Shown one piece after another: positions 1 through 8,523 of a DNA stretch of 64,000 nucleotides. Each line of letters opens with the position of its first letter. Within the stretch, counting starts at the first letter, position 1. The stretch comes from Microvirga lupini (GTDB taxonomy: Bacteria > Pseudomonadota > Alphaproteobacteria > Rhizobiales > Beijerinckiaceae): assembly GCF_014191055.1 (NCBI RefSeq), contig NZ_JACHWB010000007.1:1-64000 (forward strand), given 5' to 3'. The notes beneath the pieces were generated by a model. The model made no database searches. It saw nothing but the letters and a program-made list of their open reading frames with translations, and was not told where the DNA came from. The position numbers were made by a program, and so were the translations under genes.

Positions 1-384
1 GGGCGGATCACCCGCGTGCACGGGCCGTTCTGCTCGGACGAGGAGGTGGAGAAGGTGGTGGCGCACCTCAAGCGCCAGGGCCGGCCGCAGTACCTGGAGG
101 CGGTCACGGCCGAGGAGGACGAGGGCGGGGCTGCGCCCGACACGCCGGTGTTCGACCAGGGCGAGTTCGGCTCCCCCAGCGGCGACCTGTACGACCAGGC
201 GGTGGCCGTGGTCTTAAGGGACAAGAAGGCGTCCACCTCCTACATCCAGCGTCGGCTGCAGATCGGCTACAACCGCGCCGCCTCGCTCATGGAGCGCATG
301 GAGCAGGAGGGCATCGTCGGCCCCGCAAACCACGCCGGAAAAAGAGAGATTCTTCTTGAATCCCATGGGGCGGGGGAGGATTAA
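1..384 (+). CDS. ftsK: DNA translocase FtsK, C-terminal part
   Basis: This is the 3' end of a DNA translocase that pumps chromosomal termini through the division septum and activates dimer resolution. The frame is open from the first base of the window, so the membrane domain and most of the motor lie outside. The visible 127 residues contain the end of the motor domain (HGPFCSDEEVEKVV) and then the gamma winged-helix domain (YDQAVAVVL, RRLQIGYNRAASLMERME, EGIVGPA), which in FtsK reads the KOPS orientation motifs. An acidic linker of about 30 residues separates them. lolA follows on the same strand after about 100 bases, as is common in Hyphomicrobiales. Confidence 0.93.
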   Translation, partial: GRITRVHGPFCSDEEVEKVVAHLKRQGRPQYLEAVTAEEDEGGAAPDTPVFDQGEFGSPSGDLYDQAVAVVLRDKKASTSYIQRRLQIGYNRAASLMERMEQEGIVGPANHAGKREILLESHGAGED

Positions 385-485
385 CATTCCTTACCTGGAA
401 CCTTGACCGCGGCCCTGCGTCATTGTTGAGCCATGTGCAATGGCCAAGCCGCAGGCATAATCGTTCCGGTCAGGAGATTCTTCGG

Positions 486-1409
486 ATGCGTCCCCTCCCC
501 CTCGTCACGCTGGCCATGGCCTTGTCCGCCTGTGCGGGCATCCTGCCGGCCATGGGGCAGACGCTGCCGATCGAGATGATCCTTCCGCCCGCGCGCCCCG
601 CCGCTCAGGGCTTCAGCCGGTCCTCCACGCCCCTGCCGACCGCCTCCTTCCGACACGCGGGATCCCCACATCATGCGGCCCGGCCGGTGATCGCCAGACC
701 CGCCACGGCGGAACAGGTGCTGGCCGCAACGGCGCCCCTGCCGCCGAGCCGACCTGTATTCGATGAGCCCGAGACTGCTCCCGAGCCGATTTCGATCACG
801 CCCAAGCCCATCGTCACCGCTTCGGCGTCGGCAGTCCCCGTAGTCCTCAATCAGCCGCTGCCCAACAGCGTCGTGGTGGAGCGGGCCAATGCCTTCTTCA
901 CCAACTTGAGCACCATGGTGGCGGACTTCACGCAGGTCGGCGGCGATGGGCGCCGGCAGGGCGGCACGCTCTATCTCCAGCGGCCCGGCAAGGTGCGGTT
1001 CGAGTACGATCCGCCGGCCACCCTGCAGGTGGTCGCCGACGGCCGCTCGGTGGCGGTGCGCGACCGCAAGCTCGCCACCCAGGACCTCTATTCCATTTCG
1101 CAGACGCCGCTGAAATTCCTGCTGCGCGAGCGGGTCAATCTCGGTCAGGACATCAAGATCACCGGCATCACCAATGACGGCAACGCGGTGCGGATCAACC
1201 TGGAGGATACGTCGACGCTGGGCGGCACCTCCCGGATCACCCTCTTCTTCGACCCGCAGGTGGAGAGCCTGAATCAGTGGCGCATCATCGATGCACAGGG
1301 CTTCCAGACCATGGTGGTGCTCGACAAGGTCGAACGGGGCCGCCGGATCGACCAGGACCTGTTCAACATCCAGTACGAGGCGATCATCGGCGCGGGCAAC
1401 AACCGGTAG
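486..1409 (+). CDS. lolA: Outer-membrane lipoprotein carrier protein LolA
   Basis: LolA ferries lipoproteins across the periplasm from LolCDE to LolB. The conserved beta-fold spans roughly residue 125 to the end (FFTNLSTMVADFTQVGG, GKVRFEYDPP, FFDPQ, IIDAQGFQTMVVL). I start at the ATG at 486 because it begins a clear signal peptide; the frame is open upstream to 423. Two things are odd. The export signal contains a lipobox-like LSAC at residues 13-16. About 100 Pro/Ala-rich residues lie between the signal and the LolA fold, so the protein (307 aa) is longer than the usual 200-230. It is likely a conventional LolA with a disordered N-terminal extension; whether it is lipid-anchored is open. 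Confidence 0.88.
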   Translation: MRPLPLVTLAMALSACAGILPAMGQTLPIEMILPPARPAAQGFSRSSTPLPTASFRHAGSPHHAARPVIARPATAEQVLAATAPLPPSRPVFDEPETAPEPISITPKPIVTASASAVPVVLNQPLPNSVVVERANAFFTNLSTMVADFTQVGGDGRRQGGTLYLQRPGKVRFEYDPPATLQVVADGRSVAVRDRKLATQDLYSISQTPLKFLLRERVNLGQDIKITGITNDGNAVRINLEDTSTLGGTSRITLFFDPQVESLNQWRIIDAQGFQTMVVLDKVERGRRIDQDLFNIQYEAIIGAGNNR

Positions 1410-1446
1410 CGTGTTGCCGTTCTCGCGGCTGCTTCTGCACCCGACA

Positions 1447-1551
1447 GCCTCATCCTGAGGAGGCCTTTAGGCCGTCTCGAAGGACGAGGCGTCTCCAGTA
1501 CTCTCTGGACCCTCCTTCGAGACGCCGCTACGCGGCTCCTCAGGATGAGGC
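1447..1551. repeat. Palindromic intergenic repeat, family A, copy 1
   Basis: Nested inverted repeat between lolA and xth. The outer arms are GCCTCATCCTGAGGAG and its reverse complement. The inner arms carry GTCTCGAAGGA and TCCTTCGAGAC. The whole would fold into one long hairpin. Related copies lie at 8341-8444, 17453-17556 and 61894-62005, with a half copy at 12404-12420. Confidence 0.9.
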
Positions 1552-1634
1552 TGTGTTAAGGAGTTCGAGGGGCACCCTTCCCTCCGGGCGAAATCTGTCG
1601 TAGCCGGAAAGGGTCTTCCAAGGGGCCTTTCTCC

Positions 1635-2450
1635 GTGCAACTCACCGTCTCGACCTGGAACATCAATTCCGTTCGCCTGCGCCTCGATCAGGTGGGCCGC
1701 TTCCTGAAGGAGCGCCGCCCGGACATCCTGTGCCTGCAGGAGACCAAATGCCCGAACGACAAGCTGCCCTTGAAGGACCTGCAGGCCTTCGGCTATCCCT
1801 TCGTCGTCCATATGGGCCAGAAGGGCTATAACGGCGTCGCCATCCTGTCCCGCTATCCGTTTGCCGAGACCAGCGTGATGGAGATGTGCGGCCGGCAGGA
1901 CGCGCGCCACATCACCGTGACCCTCAGCCGCGAGGCCAAGGCCGCCGCGGGGCTGACCATCCATAACTTCTACGTCCCGGCCGGCGGCGACATTCCTGAT
2001 CCGGATCTCAATGAGAAGTTCAGGCACAAGCTCGATTTCATGGCCGAGATGCGCTCATGGGGCAGCAAGTCGAAGCCCACGGCAGGACCGGCGATCCTTG
2101 TGGGCGATCTCAACGTGGCGCCCCTCGAGCACGACGTGTGGAGCCATAAGCAGCTCCTCGACGTGGTGAGCCACACCCCAGTGGAGACCGAGATGTTGGA
2201 GGAGCTGCGCCAGGAGGCGGATTGGATCGACGCCATGCGGGTGCTGCGGCCCGAACCGGAAAAGATCTATTCCTGGTGGAGCTATCGCTCGCCCGACTGG
2301 GCCGCCGCCGACAAGGGCCGGCGCCTCGACCACATCTGGCTGTCGAAGGGCCTGAAGGACACCCTTCGCGCCATCGACGTCACCCGCGACACCCGCGGCT
2401 GGGAGCGCCCCTCCGACCACGCGCCGGTGACGGTGGTGCTGGAACTGTAA
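1635..2450 (+). CDS. xth: Exodeoxyribonuclease III
   Basis: Class II AP endonuclease and 3'-5' exonuclease of base-excision repair, from the endonuclease/exonuclease/phosphatase (EEP) superfamily. Visible motifs in order are the N-terminal TWNINSVRLR, the metal-ligand motif LQETK, GYNGVAILSR, GDLNVAP, and the C-terminal SDHAPV carrying the catalytic Asp-His. At 271 residues it matches ExoIII. The start is GTG at 1635, preceded by AAGGGG; no in-frame ATG would preserve the first beta-strand. It stands alone between a family A repeat and an oxidoreductase gene. The motif set is complete, so I expect an active enzyme. Confidence 0.92.
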   Translation: MQLTVSTWNINSVRLRLDQVGRFLKERRPDILCLQETKCPNDKLPLKDLQAFGYPFVVHMGQKGYNGVAILSRYPFAETSVMEMCGRQDARHITVTLSREAKAAAGLTIHNFYVPAGGDIPDPDLNEKFRHKLDFMAEMRSWGSKSKPTAGPAILVGDLNVAPLEHDVWSHKQLLDVVSHTPVETEMLEELRQEADWIDAMRVLRPEPEKIYSWWSYRSPDWAAADKGRRLDHIWLSKGLKDTLRAIDVTRDTRGWERPSDHAPVTVVLEL

Positions 2451-2493
2451 GCCACGCGTCCAACCCTCAAACCCTCCTGGCGGATTCTCGGAT

Positions 2494-3393
2494 ATGTACG
2501 GCATTGGAATTGTCGGCCTCGGCACGATGGGGCGGCGCCTCGCGGAAAGCATCAGGGCGAATCCCGTCTTCACGATCGTGGCGGCCTACGATCCCGTGGC
2601 AACGGATACGACAATTCCGATGGCCGGCAGCGTCGCCGAGCTCGTCGGCAACCCGGCGGTCCGCTGCGTGTATGTCGCCACACCTCCGCTCACGCACGAG
2701 GAGATCGTCAGGAGAGTGGCAGGCGCCGGCAAGGCGCTGCTGTGCGAGAAGCCGCTCGCCGCCTCGCCGGGATCGGCCCGGGCCTGCGTCGATGCGGTTG
2801 CGCGGGCGGGCATCCTGGCGGCCGTGAACTTTCCCTTCGCGACCGCTCCCGCGGCCGTCCGCCTCAAGGAGCTGGTCGACACCGGAGCCCTTGGCGAGAA
2901 TCTGTCCGCCCATCTGACCCTGCGCTTCCGGCAATGGCCCAGGGAATGGCAGCAGGGCGCCGCATCCTGGCTCGCCGGTCCCGAGCAGGGCGGCTTCACC
3001 CGCGAGGTTGTCTCCCACTTTGCTTTTCTGGCCTTGCGCCTGTTCGGGCCGGGGCGCCTGACGGATTGCACCATTGAGCACGGGCCCATGGGAACGGAAA
3101 CCAGCCTCCGTGCCGTGCTCCGGTTCGCATCGGCCACCATGACCATCGATGCCGCCGTGGATGGTGATCAGGACGATTTCAACCGCTTCGAGGTGAAGGG
3201 CTCGAAAAGCGCGGCTATCATGAGCGAGTGGTACCGCCTGACCCATGAGAGCGGCGATATCGCGCCCGCGCGGGCCGATGCCAACCAGATTGCGGAGCTT
3301 GCCCTGCTGCTGGAAGGCCGGCCCAACCGGCTGGCCACGTTCGAGGAAGCCGCCCAGGTCGTTGCGCTCATCGAAGAGATCCTGGGACCGTAG
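2494..3393 (+). CDS. Gfo/Idh/MocA-family NAD(P)-dependent oxidoreductase
   Basis: The N-terminal half is a Rossmann fold starting with GIVGLGTMGRR. Around residue 88 comes the family motif CEKPLA, whose Lys is the usual catalytic/nicotinamide contact. The C-terminal half is the alpha/beta substrate domain. These enzymes oxidise or reduce sugars, inositols or related polyols; the substrate cannot be read from this sequence. At 299 residues it is slightly shorter than the typical 330-390. It has no clear operon partner: xth is upstream and a chemoreceptor is downstream on the same strand. Confidence 0.8.
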   Translation: MYGIGIVGLGTMGRRLAESIRANPVFTIVAAYDPVATDTTIPMAGSVAELVGNPAVRCVYVATPPLTHEEIVRRVAGAGKALLCEKPLAASPGSARACVDAVARAGILAAVNFPFATAPAAVRLKELVDTGALGENLSAHLTLRFRQWPREWQQGAASWLAGPEQGGFTREVVSHFAFLALRLFGPGRLTDCTIEHGPMGTETSLRAVLRFASATMTIDAAVDGDQDDFNRFEVKGSKSAAIMSEWYRLTHESGDIAPARADANQIAELALLLEGRPNRLATFEEAAQVVALIEEILGP

Positions 3394-3476
3394 GGTCTCG
3401 CGTGAGGTCGCCTTTGACGGGTTGTTAACCTCGGTTTGCGAAACACGCTGCACAACTTTCCCTAAGGTCAATAGTC

Positions 3477-5186
3477 GTGCAGTTCCTCGCCAACCGGAAG
3501 CTTTCCCACCTCACCACGGCCGCCATGGTGGCCTTCGTCGTGCTGACCGCCGCCGCTCTCTTTGCGGTCGTTTCCTTGCAGACCCGCGCCGACGTCGAGA
3601 GCAAGGCGCTCGCGCAGCTGCAATCCAATGTGCGGACCTTCGTCGGCATCCTACGCGGCTCCATCGACAGCCTGACCGTCAAGAAGGACGGCACCGGCGC
3701 CGTCACCGGGATCACGGTGAAAGACGATGCGGTGTTCTACAGCGATGAGCTCGCCGACCGGATCGCTGAGGCGACCCAGGCGCCCGCGACCCTGTTCGTG
3801 AAGGACGGAAATGGGGACTTCATCCGACGCGCCACGAACATGCGCAACCCCGATGGAACCCGCGCGGTCGGCACGGCCATGGACCGCAAGGGCGTGGTCT
3901 TCCCCATCGTCTCGAGCGGCGGCACCTATGTGGGCCAGGCCAAGATCCTTGGCGGCGACTACCTCCTGGTGAATCTGCCCGTCTTCGGCCAGAGCGGACA
4001 GGTTCTTGGCGTCCTCGGCAGCGGTTTCCAGGTCACCGCGCTGGAAGCCTCGGCCAGCCGCCTCATGTGGCAGATGGGCATGGTTTCGCTCGCGGCCGTC
4101 CTCGTGCTGACCCTGGCGGCGATCCTCTCGGCCCGGATGCTGTTCCGGCCGATCCCGAAGCTCGCCGCGACCATGAACGGCCTCGCCCATGGCGACACCT
4201 CCGTGACGGTACCCTACCTCGCCTCGAAGAACGAGATCGGCGAGATGGCCCGCGCGGTGGAGATCTTCCGCGAGAACACGGCTGAGCGTCAGCGGCTCGC
4301 CGTCGAGCAAGCGGCCGAAAGCGACGCCAAGCTGCAGCGCGCCCTGAAGCTCGATGGCCTGACCCGTCAGTTCGAGGCCAATGTGTCGGCCCTGACGCAG
4401 GGGCTTGCCGCCGCAGCCTCGCAGATGGAGGCTACCGCCCAGACCATGACGGCTACGGCCGAGCGCACCAACCAGCAATCCGTCAGCGTGGCGGCCGCCG
4501 CCGAGCAGACCTCGGGCAGCGTGCAGACCGTCGCGGCCGCCACCGAGGAGATGTCGATCTCGATCAGCGAGATCGCCCGGCAGGTCACCCAGTCGTCGCA
4601 GATCTCGTTCGAGGCCGTCGAGAGCGCCAAGCGCACCAACGGCATCGTGCAGGCGCTCGCCGACGGCGCGCAGAAAATCGGCGAGGTTGTCGCCCTCATC
4701 AACAGCATCGCAAGCCAGACCAACCTCCTGGCCCTCAACGCCACCATCGAGGCGGCCCGCGCCGGCGAGGCCGGCAAGGGCTTTGCCGTGGTGGCCTCCG
4801 AGGTGAAGAACCTCGCGACCCAAACGGCCAAGGCTACCGAGGAGATCGGCTCGCAGATCGCCCAGATCCAGGGCGCCACGCAGGAAGCTGTGAGCGCCAT
4901 CCACGGGATCCAGACCGTTATCGACCAGATCTCCAGCATCTCCACCGGCATCGCCGCCGCCATGGAAGAGCAGGGTGCCACGACAAGCGAAATCTCGCGC
5001 AGCGTCCAGGAAGCGGCCCATGGCACCGGCCAGGTGACGGAGAGCATCGAGAGCGTGAAGCACGGCGCAGGTGAGACGGGGGCGGCGGCGGTCCAGGTGC
5101 TGGACGCGGCGCAGGAGCTCGCCCGTTATGCCGAGAATCTCAGCCGCGAGGTCGATGTCTTCCTGTCCGACGTCAAGGCGGCGTGA
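3477..5186 (+). CDS. Methyl-accepting chemotaxis protein with Cache-type sensor
   Basis: Membrane chemoreceptor feeding CheA/CheW. The order is a TM helix at about 14-34, a periplasmic sensor of about 165 residues that resembles a fused single-Cache domain (conserved [37 protein letters not shown]), a second TM at about 200-220, a HAMP domain, and a long MCP signalling hairpin whose tip ([20 protein letters not shown]) lies near residue 410-430. The C-terminus ends DVKAA, with no CheR-binding pentapeptide, so it probably relies on other receptors for adaptation. The start is GTG at 3477. No che genes are nearby, so it is an orphan receptor; the ligand is unknown. Confidence 0.9.
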   Translation: MQFLANRKLSHLTTAAMVAFVVLTAAALFAVVSLQTRADVESKALAQLQSNVRTFVGILRGSIDSLTVKKDGTGAVTGITVKDDAVFYSDELADRIAEATQAPATLFVKDGNGDFIRRATNMRNPDGTRAVGTAMDRKGVVFPIVSSGGTYVGQAKILGGDYLLVNLPVFGQSGQVLGVLGSGFQVTALEASASRLMWQMGMVSLAAVLVLTLAAILSARMLFRPIPKLAATMNGLAHGDTSVTVPYLASKNEIGEMARAVEIFRENTAERQRLAVEQAAESDAKLQRALKLDGLTRQFEANVSALTQGLAAAASQMEATAQTMTATAERTNQQSVSVAAAAEQTSGSVQTVAAATEEMSISISEIARQVTQSSQISFEAVESAKRTNGIVQALADGAQKIGEVVALINSIASQTNLLALNATIEAARAGEAGKGFAVVASEVKNLATQTAKATEEIGSQIAQIQGATQEAVSAIHGIQTVIDQISSISTGIAAAMEEQGATTSEISRSVQEAAHGTGQVTESIESVKHGAGETGAAAVQVLDAAQELARYAENLSREVDVFLSDVKAA

Positions 5187-5212
5187 GGGGGCAAACCCCT
5201 CACTTCTCCTCC
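5183..5212. terminator. Possible bidirectional terminator hairpin
   Basis: GTGAGGGG (5183-5190) pairs with CCCCTCAC (5196-5203) around a 5-base loop, followed by TTCTCCT. It overlaps the chemoreceptor stop codon and the stop of the convergent gene. The T tract is weak, so this is tentative. Confidence 0.4.
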
Positions 5213-5694
5213 TGCCGGACGGCCGGAATGTCTTCCCCGTCGATGGCAATGAGCTGCTGGCGCACGCGCTCCAGGCCTTCCGTGAGGCGGGTCAGCTCCT
5301 CGGCCATGGCGTCGTGGATCGCCGCGGCGGCCTCCGGGAATTCCTCCAGGACGCGCCGCATGAGGCTCGGCGTCACGCGGATGATGGCGGAGGGTTCCTG
5401 CGCCGTCGCCGTGGCCCGGCGTTCGATGCGAGCGAACAGGGCGGCCTGCCCGATCAGCGCGCCGGTGCCGGCCACGAAGGCCGCAGGCGAGCCGTCCTCG
5501 GCGGCATCGAGCGCGATGGCCCCACGGGTCACCACATAGCCGCCGTCGGAGCGGTCGCCCTTCTTGAAAAGCACATCGCCCTCGCGGTAGCTGCGGGTCT
5601 CCGACGCGAAGGCCACAAGCCGCAGGGCATCCTTCTCCAGCAGGTTGAACAGCGGAGCCTGACTCAGGATTGTGATGTCGTCGTCGAGGGCCAT
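5200..5694 (-). CDS. Stand-alone cyclic-nucleotide-binding-fold protein (CRP-like, no HTH)
   Basis: The 164 residues hold a cNMP-binding beta-roll (about residues 14-125: PLFNLLEKDALRLVAF, YREGDVLFKKGDRSDGGYVV, GQAALFARIERRATA) and then a helical tail. No helix-turn-helix follows, so it is not a complete CRP/FNR regulator. In the phosphate-binding cassette the usual Glu is Gln (IGQAALF), while the following Arg is kept, so cAMP binding is doubtful. It lies 10 bases downstream of the response regulator gene on the same strand, so the two are probably one operon. Its job may be as a protein-protein sensor for that regulator; this is inference. Confidence 0.75.
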   Translation of the reverse strand: MALDDDITILSQAPLFNLLEKDALRLVAFASETRSYREGDVLFKKGDRSDGGYVVTRGAIALDAAEDGSPAAFVAGTGALIGQAALFARIERRATATAQEPSAIIRVTPSLMRRVLEEFPEAAAAIHDAMAEELTRLTEGLERVRQQLIAIDGEDIPAVRQEEK

Positions 5695-5704
5695 GGGCTT
5701 GTTT

Positions 5705-6391
5705 TTACGGGATCAGCTTGTAGCCGCCCGGCTCCGTCACCAGGATGCTGGCGTTCGACGGATCGGTCTCGATCTTCTGGCGCAGGCGGTAGATATGGGT
5801 TTCCAGCGTGTGGGTGGTGACGTTGGAATTGTAGCCCCACACCTCGGTGAGCAGGGTGTCGCGCCCGACCACGGCTTGGCCGGCGCGGTAGAGATAGCGC
5901 AGGATCGCCGTCTCCTTCTCCGTAAGCTTGAGCTTTGAGCCCTTCTCGGTGGTGAGCAGCTTGGAGCCCGGCCGGAAGATGTAGGGCCCGATCTGGAACA
6001 CCGCGTCTTCGCTCGCCTCGTACTGGCGCAGCTGCGCCCGGATGCGGGCGAGCAGCACGGCGAACTTGAAGGGCTTGACCACATAATCGTTGGCGCCCGC
6101 CTCCAGGCCCATCACGGTGTCCGTCTCCGACCCCTGGGCGGTGAGCATGATGATCGGGCTGCGGAAGCCGTTCTGGCGCATGACCTTGACGGCCTCGCGG
6201 CCGTCCATGTCGGGCAGGCCCACGTCCATGATGGCGAGATCGATCCGGTCCCCTTTCACGGCCTCGATGGCACCATTGGCCGTCTCGGCCGTGGTGATCT
6301 GGAATTCGTCATGGAATCCGAGCTGTTCGGCTAGGGTGTCGCGCAGATCCTGATCGTCATCGACGACGAGGAGGCGGCTGGCATTCGACAT
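5705..6391 (-). CDS. OmpR/PhoB-family response regulator
   Basis: Two-component transcription factor of 228 residues. The receiver domain shows the acidic pocket (VVDDD, residues 9-13), phospho-acceptor D56 in IMDVGLPDMDG, T84 and K106 (VVKPF). A winged-helix DNA-binding domain follows (about 130-228; LKLTEKETAILRYL, TLETHIYRLRQKIE). No histidine kinase gene is adjacent, so it is an orphan. The receiver resembles the CenR-type envelope regulators of Alphaproteobacteria, but I cannot confirm this without a comparison and give no symbol. The cNMP-fold gene follows immediately. Confidence 0.88.
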   Translation of the reverse strand: MSNASRLLVVDDDQDLRDTLAEQLGFHDEFQITTAETANGAIEAVKGDRIDLAIMDVGLPDMDGREAVKVMRQNGFRSPIIMLTAQGSETDTVMGLEAGANDYVVKPFKFAVLLARIRAQLRQYEASEDAVFQIGPYIFRPGSKLLTTEKGSKLKLTEKETAILRYLYRAGQAVVGRDTLLTEVWGYNSNVTTHTLETHIYRLRQKIETDPSNASILVTEPGGYKLIP

Positions 6392-6625
6392 CTGAAACCC
6401 TTCACACGATGAACTGCATATTGGCTGGAGCGGCCTTCAAAAGCAAAGAACCCTCAAGCCTCGAGCCGGTTCGTTCGCCCCTTGCGCCGCTCAAGATCCG
6501 GATCGAAAATCGCAATCTGGCTTTTTACGGCCGTGCGAACCTTGAGCCTCTGGATCATGCTCGACGCATAAGAGTAGTCATTCCCAGCTTGACAACAAGG
6601 GGCGTCCGAGGCCCTTCCACTGCCG

Positions 6626-7159
6626 ATGAAACACTCTCGCGTCAATGTTATCCGTGTTTTCCGCTCCCCGCTCGACCACTGGCGCGGGCGCCTGGAGGCG
6701 GGCAACCTCGTGATTCCCTGCGCGCTCGGGCGCTCAGGCACCCGGCATAGCAAGCGTGAGGGGGATGGCGCCTCGCCGGTGGGGCGGTTCAAAATCCTGC
6801 AGGCTTTCTACCGGGCCGACCACGGTCCGCGCCCCCGCACCGGCCTGCCGTTGAAGGCTATCCGGCCCGGGGACGGCTGGTCCGACGACGTGCGGGACCG
6901 CCGCTACAACCGCCTCGTCCCCCTGCCCTGCCCCACGGGCCACGAAAAGATGTGGCGGGACGATCATCTCTACGACGTGGTGCTCGACATCGCCTGGAAC
7001 CGCCGCCCCATCGTGAGGGGCCGCGGCAGCGCCATCTTCCTCCACCTCGCCCGCCCGGGCTTCCTGCCCACGGAAGGCTGCGTTGCCGTGGAGCCCCGCA
7101 TGATCCGGCGGCTCCTGGAGCGGATCGGGCCGAACACGCAGATTGAGATCATAGGGTGA
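6626..7159 (+). CDS. L,D-transpeptidase (YkuD-fold) family protein
   Basis: A 177-residue protein matching the catalytic YkuD fold, which makes or cuts peptide cross-links in peptidoglycan or attaches proteins to it. The N-terminal core has CALGRSGTRHSKREGDGASPVG, and the active-site region has H140 (FLHLARPGF) followed by TEGC152, the expected His and nucleophilic Cys. There is no signal peptide or LysM domain; substrate and location are therefore uncertain. It is transcribed divergently from the response regulator across a 234-base gap. That gap shows no clear gene, only likely promoter sequence. Confidence 0.8.
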   Translation: MKHSRVNVIRVFRSPLDHWRGRLEAGNLVIPCALGRSGTRHSKREGDGASPVGRFKILQAFYRADHGPRPRTGLPLKAIRPGDGWSDDVRDRRYNRLVPLPCPTGHEKMWRDDHLYDVVLDIAWNRRPIVRGRGSAIFLHLARPGFLPTEGCVAVEPRMIRRLLERIGPNTQIEIIG

Positions 7160-7303
7160 CGAGATGATTTTGGTCGCGACCTGCTCGGCAAAATAACAGC
7201 CCACTTTGCCTAACGGCAGCGCGATCGGCGAGTATGCATCCACAATCAGATCAGGAAACCGCGCCTCTTCTTTCCTGTCGAATGGTGCCTGCGCGAACGT
7301 CAC
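7160..7303 (-). pseudogene. Possible gene remnant downstream of the GNAT gene
   Basis: Reading the minus strand from a GTG at 7303, right after the GNAT stop, gives about 48 protein-like residues (for example RFPDLIVDAYSPIALPLGKV). The frame then runs into antisense of the L,D-transpeptidase gene. Base composition is AT-richer than the surroundings, like the GNAT gene. It may be the start of a co-transferred gene whose 3' part was lost. I do not recognise the family; it could also be chance. Confidence 0.25.
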
Positions 7304-7304
7304 G

Positions 7305-8165
7305 CTAGATCCGCATATTGGATAGCATGAAGGCTTGCGCCTCAGGGGCGAAGAAGCCGCGAACCATGTACCCATTATTGACAGGAATTTGCTTCTCAGG
7401 TGCCCAAGACAAACGGTCTGGCGTTACGCGTACGTCGACCTCCTCCCCGGCGTAACCCAATGCGGAAACAATGTCTTCTAGCGATGGTATCGACGGGGCA
7501 ATGATGTCGAGTAGGGTCATTGATGGCCCGTCTCGGTCTATGACCACAACGACCGCATCTAGGTCGAGAAGGTGGAGCAATTCTATTTCGGACGTTTTGG
7601 CCACCTTCAACATAAACAAGGCTGGGTGGTCGCACGCCGACGCTACCAGCGAAGTTGGAGCTCGGCGGGAAAAGATATTCTGTAGAAGCGCGACATCCTT
7701 GTCCTCATCCAAAGATAACGCGCGATAATTTGGCAAAGTCTGCTTCCGGATCAATCTAGCACTAAATGTGGTTTCTTTGATCTGACGAAAGCCAAATGGC
7801 CTGTAGAGGCTTGGCGTGTCAGTTGCGAGAATAATGAGGTTTACCCGAGCATCGGCATAACTGAGTGCTCGCCCCATCAAATCACGAAACAGACCTTTCC
7901 CGCGCCACTCTGGCCGAACCGCGACGGATTGAACGCCAAAGGCTGTTACCTGTTCTCCCATGAGCCATAACTGGCGCTTATAAAGGCTGACATTAGCGAC
8001 CAGCTCATTGTTAGACCACCACCCGAATGCGACGACACTCGGGTCATGGCCTAATCTATTCAGCGGCGAAACATCGACCTTAAACACGTCGTATATGAGC
8101 CGTGTCAGTTCAGACAGTCCCTCACTGGAATGTGCATAGTCCGAACGGAATTCGAGCGGATTCAT
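7305..8165 (-). CDS. GNAT-family N-acetyltransferase
   Basis: Acetyl-CoA-dependent acyltransferase of 286 residues. The N-terminal GNAT domain contains the acetyl-CoA pyrophosphate loop RPEWRGKGLF (about residues 84-93), preceded by the beta-4 strand FGVQSVAV and followed by LIILATDTPSLYRPFGF. The C-terminal 130 residues form a second domain. The substrate cannot be told; the Eis-like size suggests an amine on a small molecule or polysaccharide precursor. Codon and base use are visibly less GC-rich than all neighbours, which with the flanking repeat block suggests horizontal acquisition. Confidence 0.78.
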   Translation of the reverse strand: MNPLEFRSDYAHSSEGLSELTRLIYDVFKVDVSPLNRLGHDPSVVAFGWWSNNELVANVSLYKRQLWLMGEQVTAFGVQSVAVRPEWRGKGLFRDLMGRALSYADARVNLIILATDTPSLYRPFGFRQIKETTFSARLIRKQTLPNYRALSLDEDKDVALLQNIFSRRAPTSLVASACDHPALFMLKVAKTSEIELLHLLDLDAVVVVIDRDGPSMTLLDIIAPSIPSLEDIVSALGYAGEEVDVRVTPDRLSWAPEKQIPVNNGYMVRGFFAPEAQAFMLSNMRI

Positions 8166-8292
8166 CCATCACCTTGCGTACTGGGACGAGAGCGGCTGTG
8201 ATACAGAATACTGTCTTCCAGATTTGAGACAAAGTTCCCAGTTGGCGGAAAGGCTATCGTGAGCATTTTTAGCGGCTTGGGTAACCATCAGC

Positions 8293-8501
8293 CGTCATGG
8301 CCGGGCTTGTCCCGGCCATCCACGTCTTTTGCATCCTTCAACCTCATCCTGAGGAGCCGCTGAAAGCGGCGTCTCGAAGGAGCCTCCATTGCCCTCTGGA
8401 ACCTCCTTCGAGACGGTCGTTTCGCGACCTCCTCAGGATGAGGTTTGTGAATCGGAATTCGAAGGAAGACGTGGATGCCCGGCACAAGGCCGGGCATGAC
8501 G
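8293..8501. repeat. Composite repeat: family A element nested inside family B arms
   Basis: The left arm (8293-8330, CGTCATGGCCGGGCTTGTCC onward, to CCACGTCTT) pairs with the right arm (8465-8501, AAGACGTGG ... GGCCGGGCATGACG). Between them lies a complete family A palindrome (8341-8444). The 358-base gap between the GNAT and ABC-F genes holds essentially nothing else. Confidence 0.88.
8341..8444. repeat. Palindromic intergenic repeat, family A, copy 2
   Basis: Outer arms ACCTCATCCTGAGGAG and CTCCTCAGGATGAGGT. Inner arms carry GTCTCGAAGGAG and CCTCCTTCGAGAC. Same architecture and length as copy 1, and enclosed by the two arms of a family B element. Confidence 0.9.
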
Positions 8502-8523
8502 TATTGCGTTCGGCAAGCACCGG

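Noticed and set aside
3651..5249. Long open frame (532 codons) opposite the chemoreceptor
   Set aside because: Antisense shadow; repetitive Gly/Asp/Leu/Arg composition mirrors the coiled-coil codons of the real gene.
8293..8501. CRISPR-like array
   Set aside because: The repeats are nested inverted arms, not regularly spaced direct repeats, and no cas gene is near.
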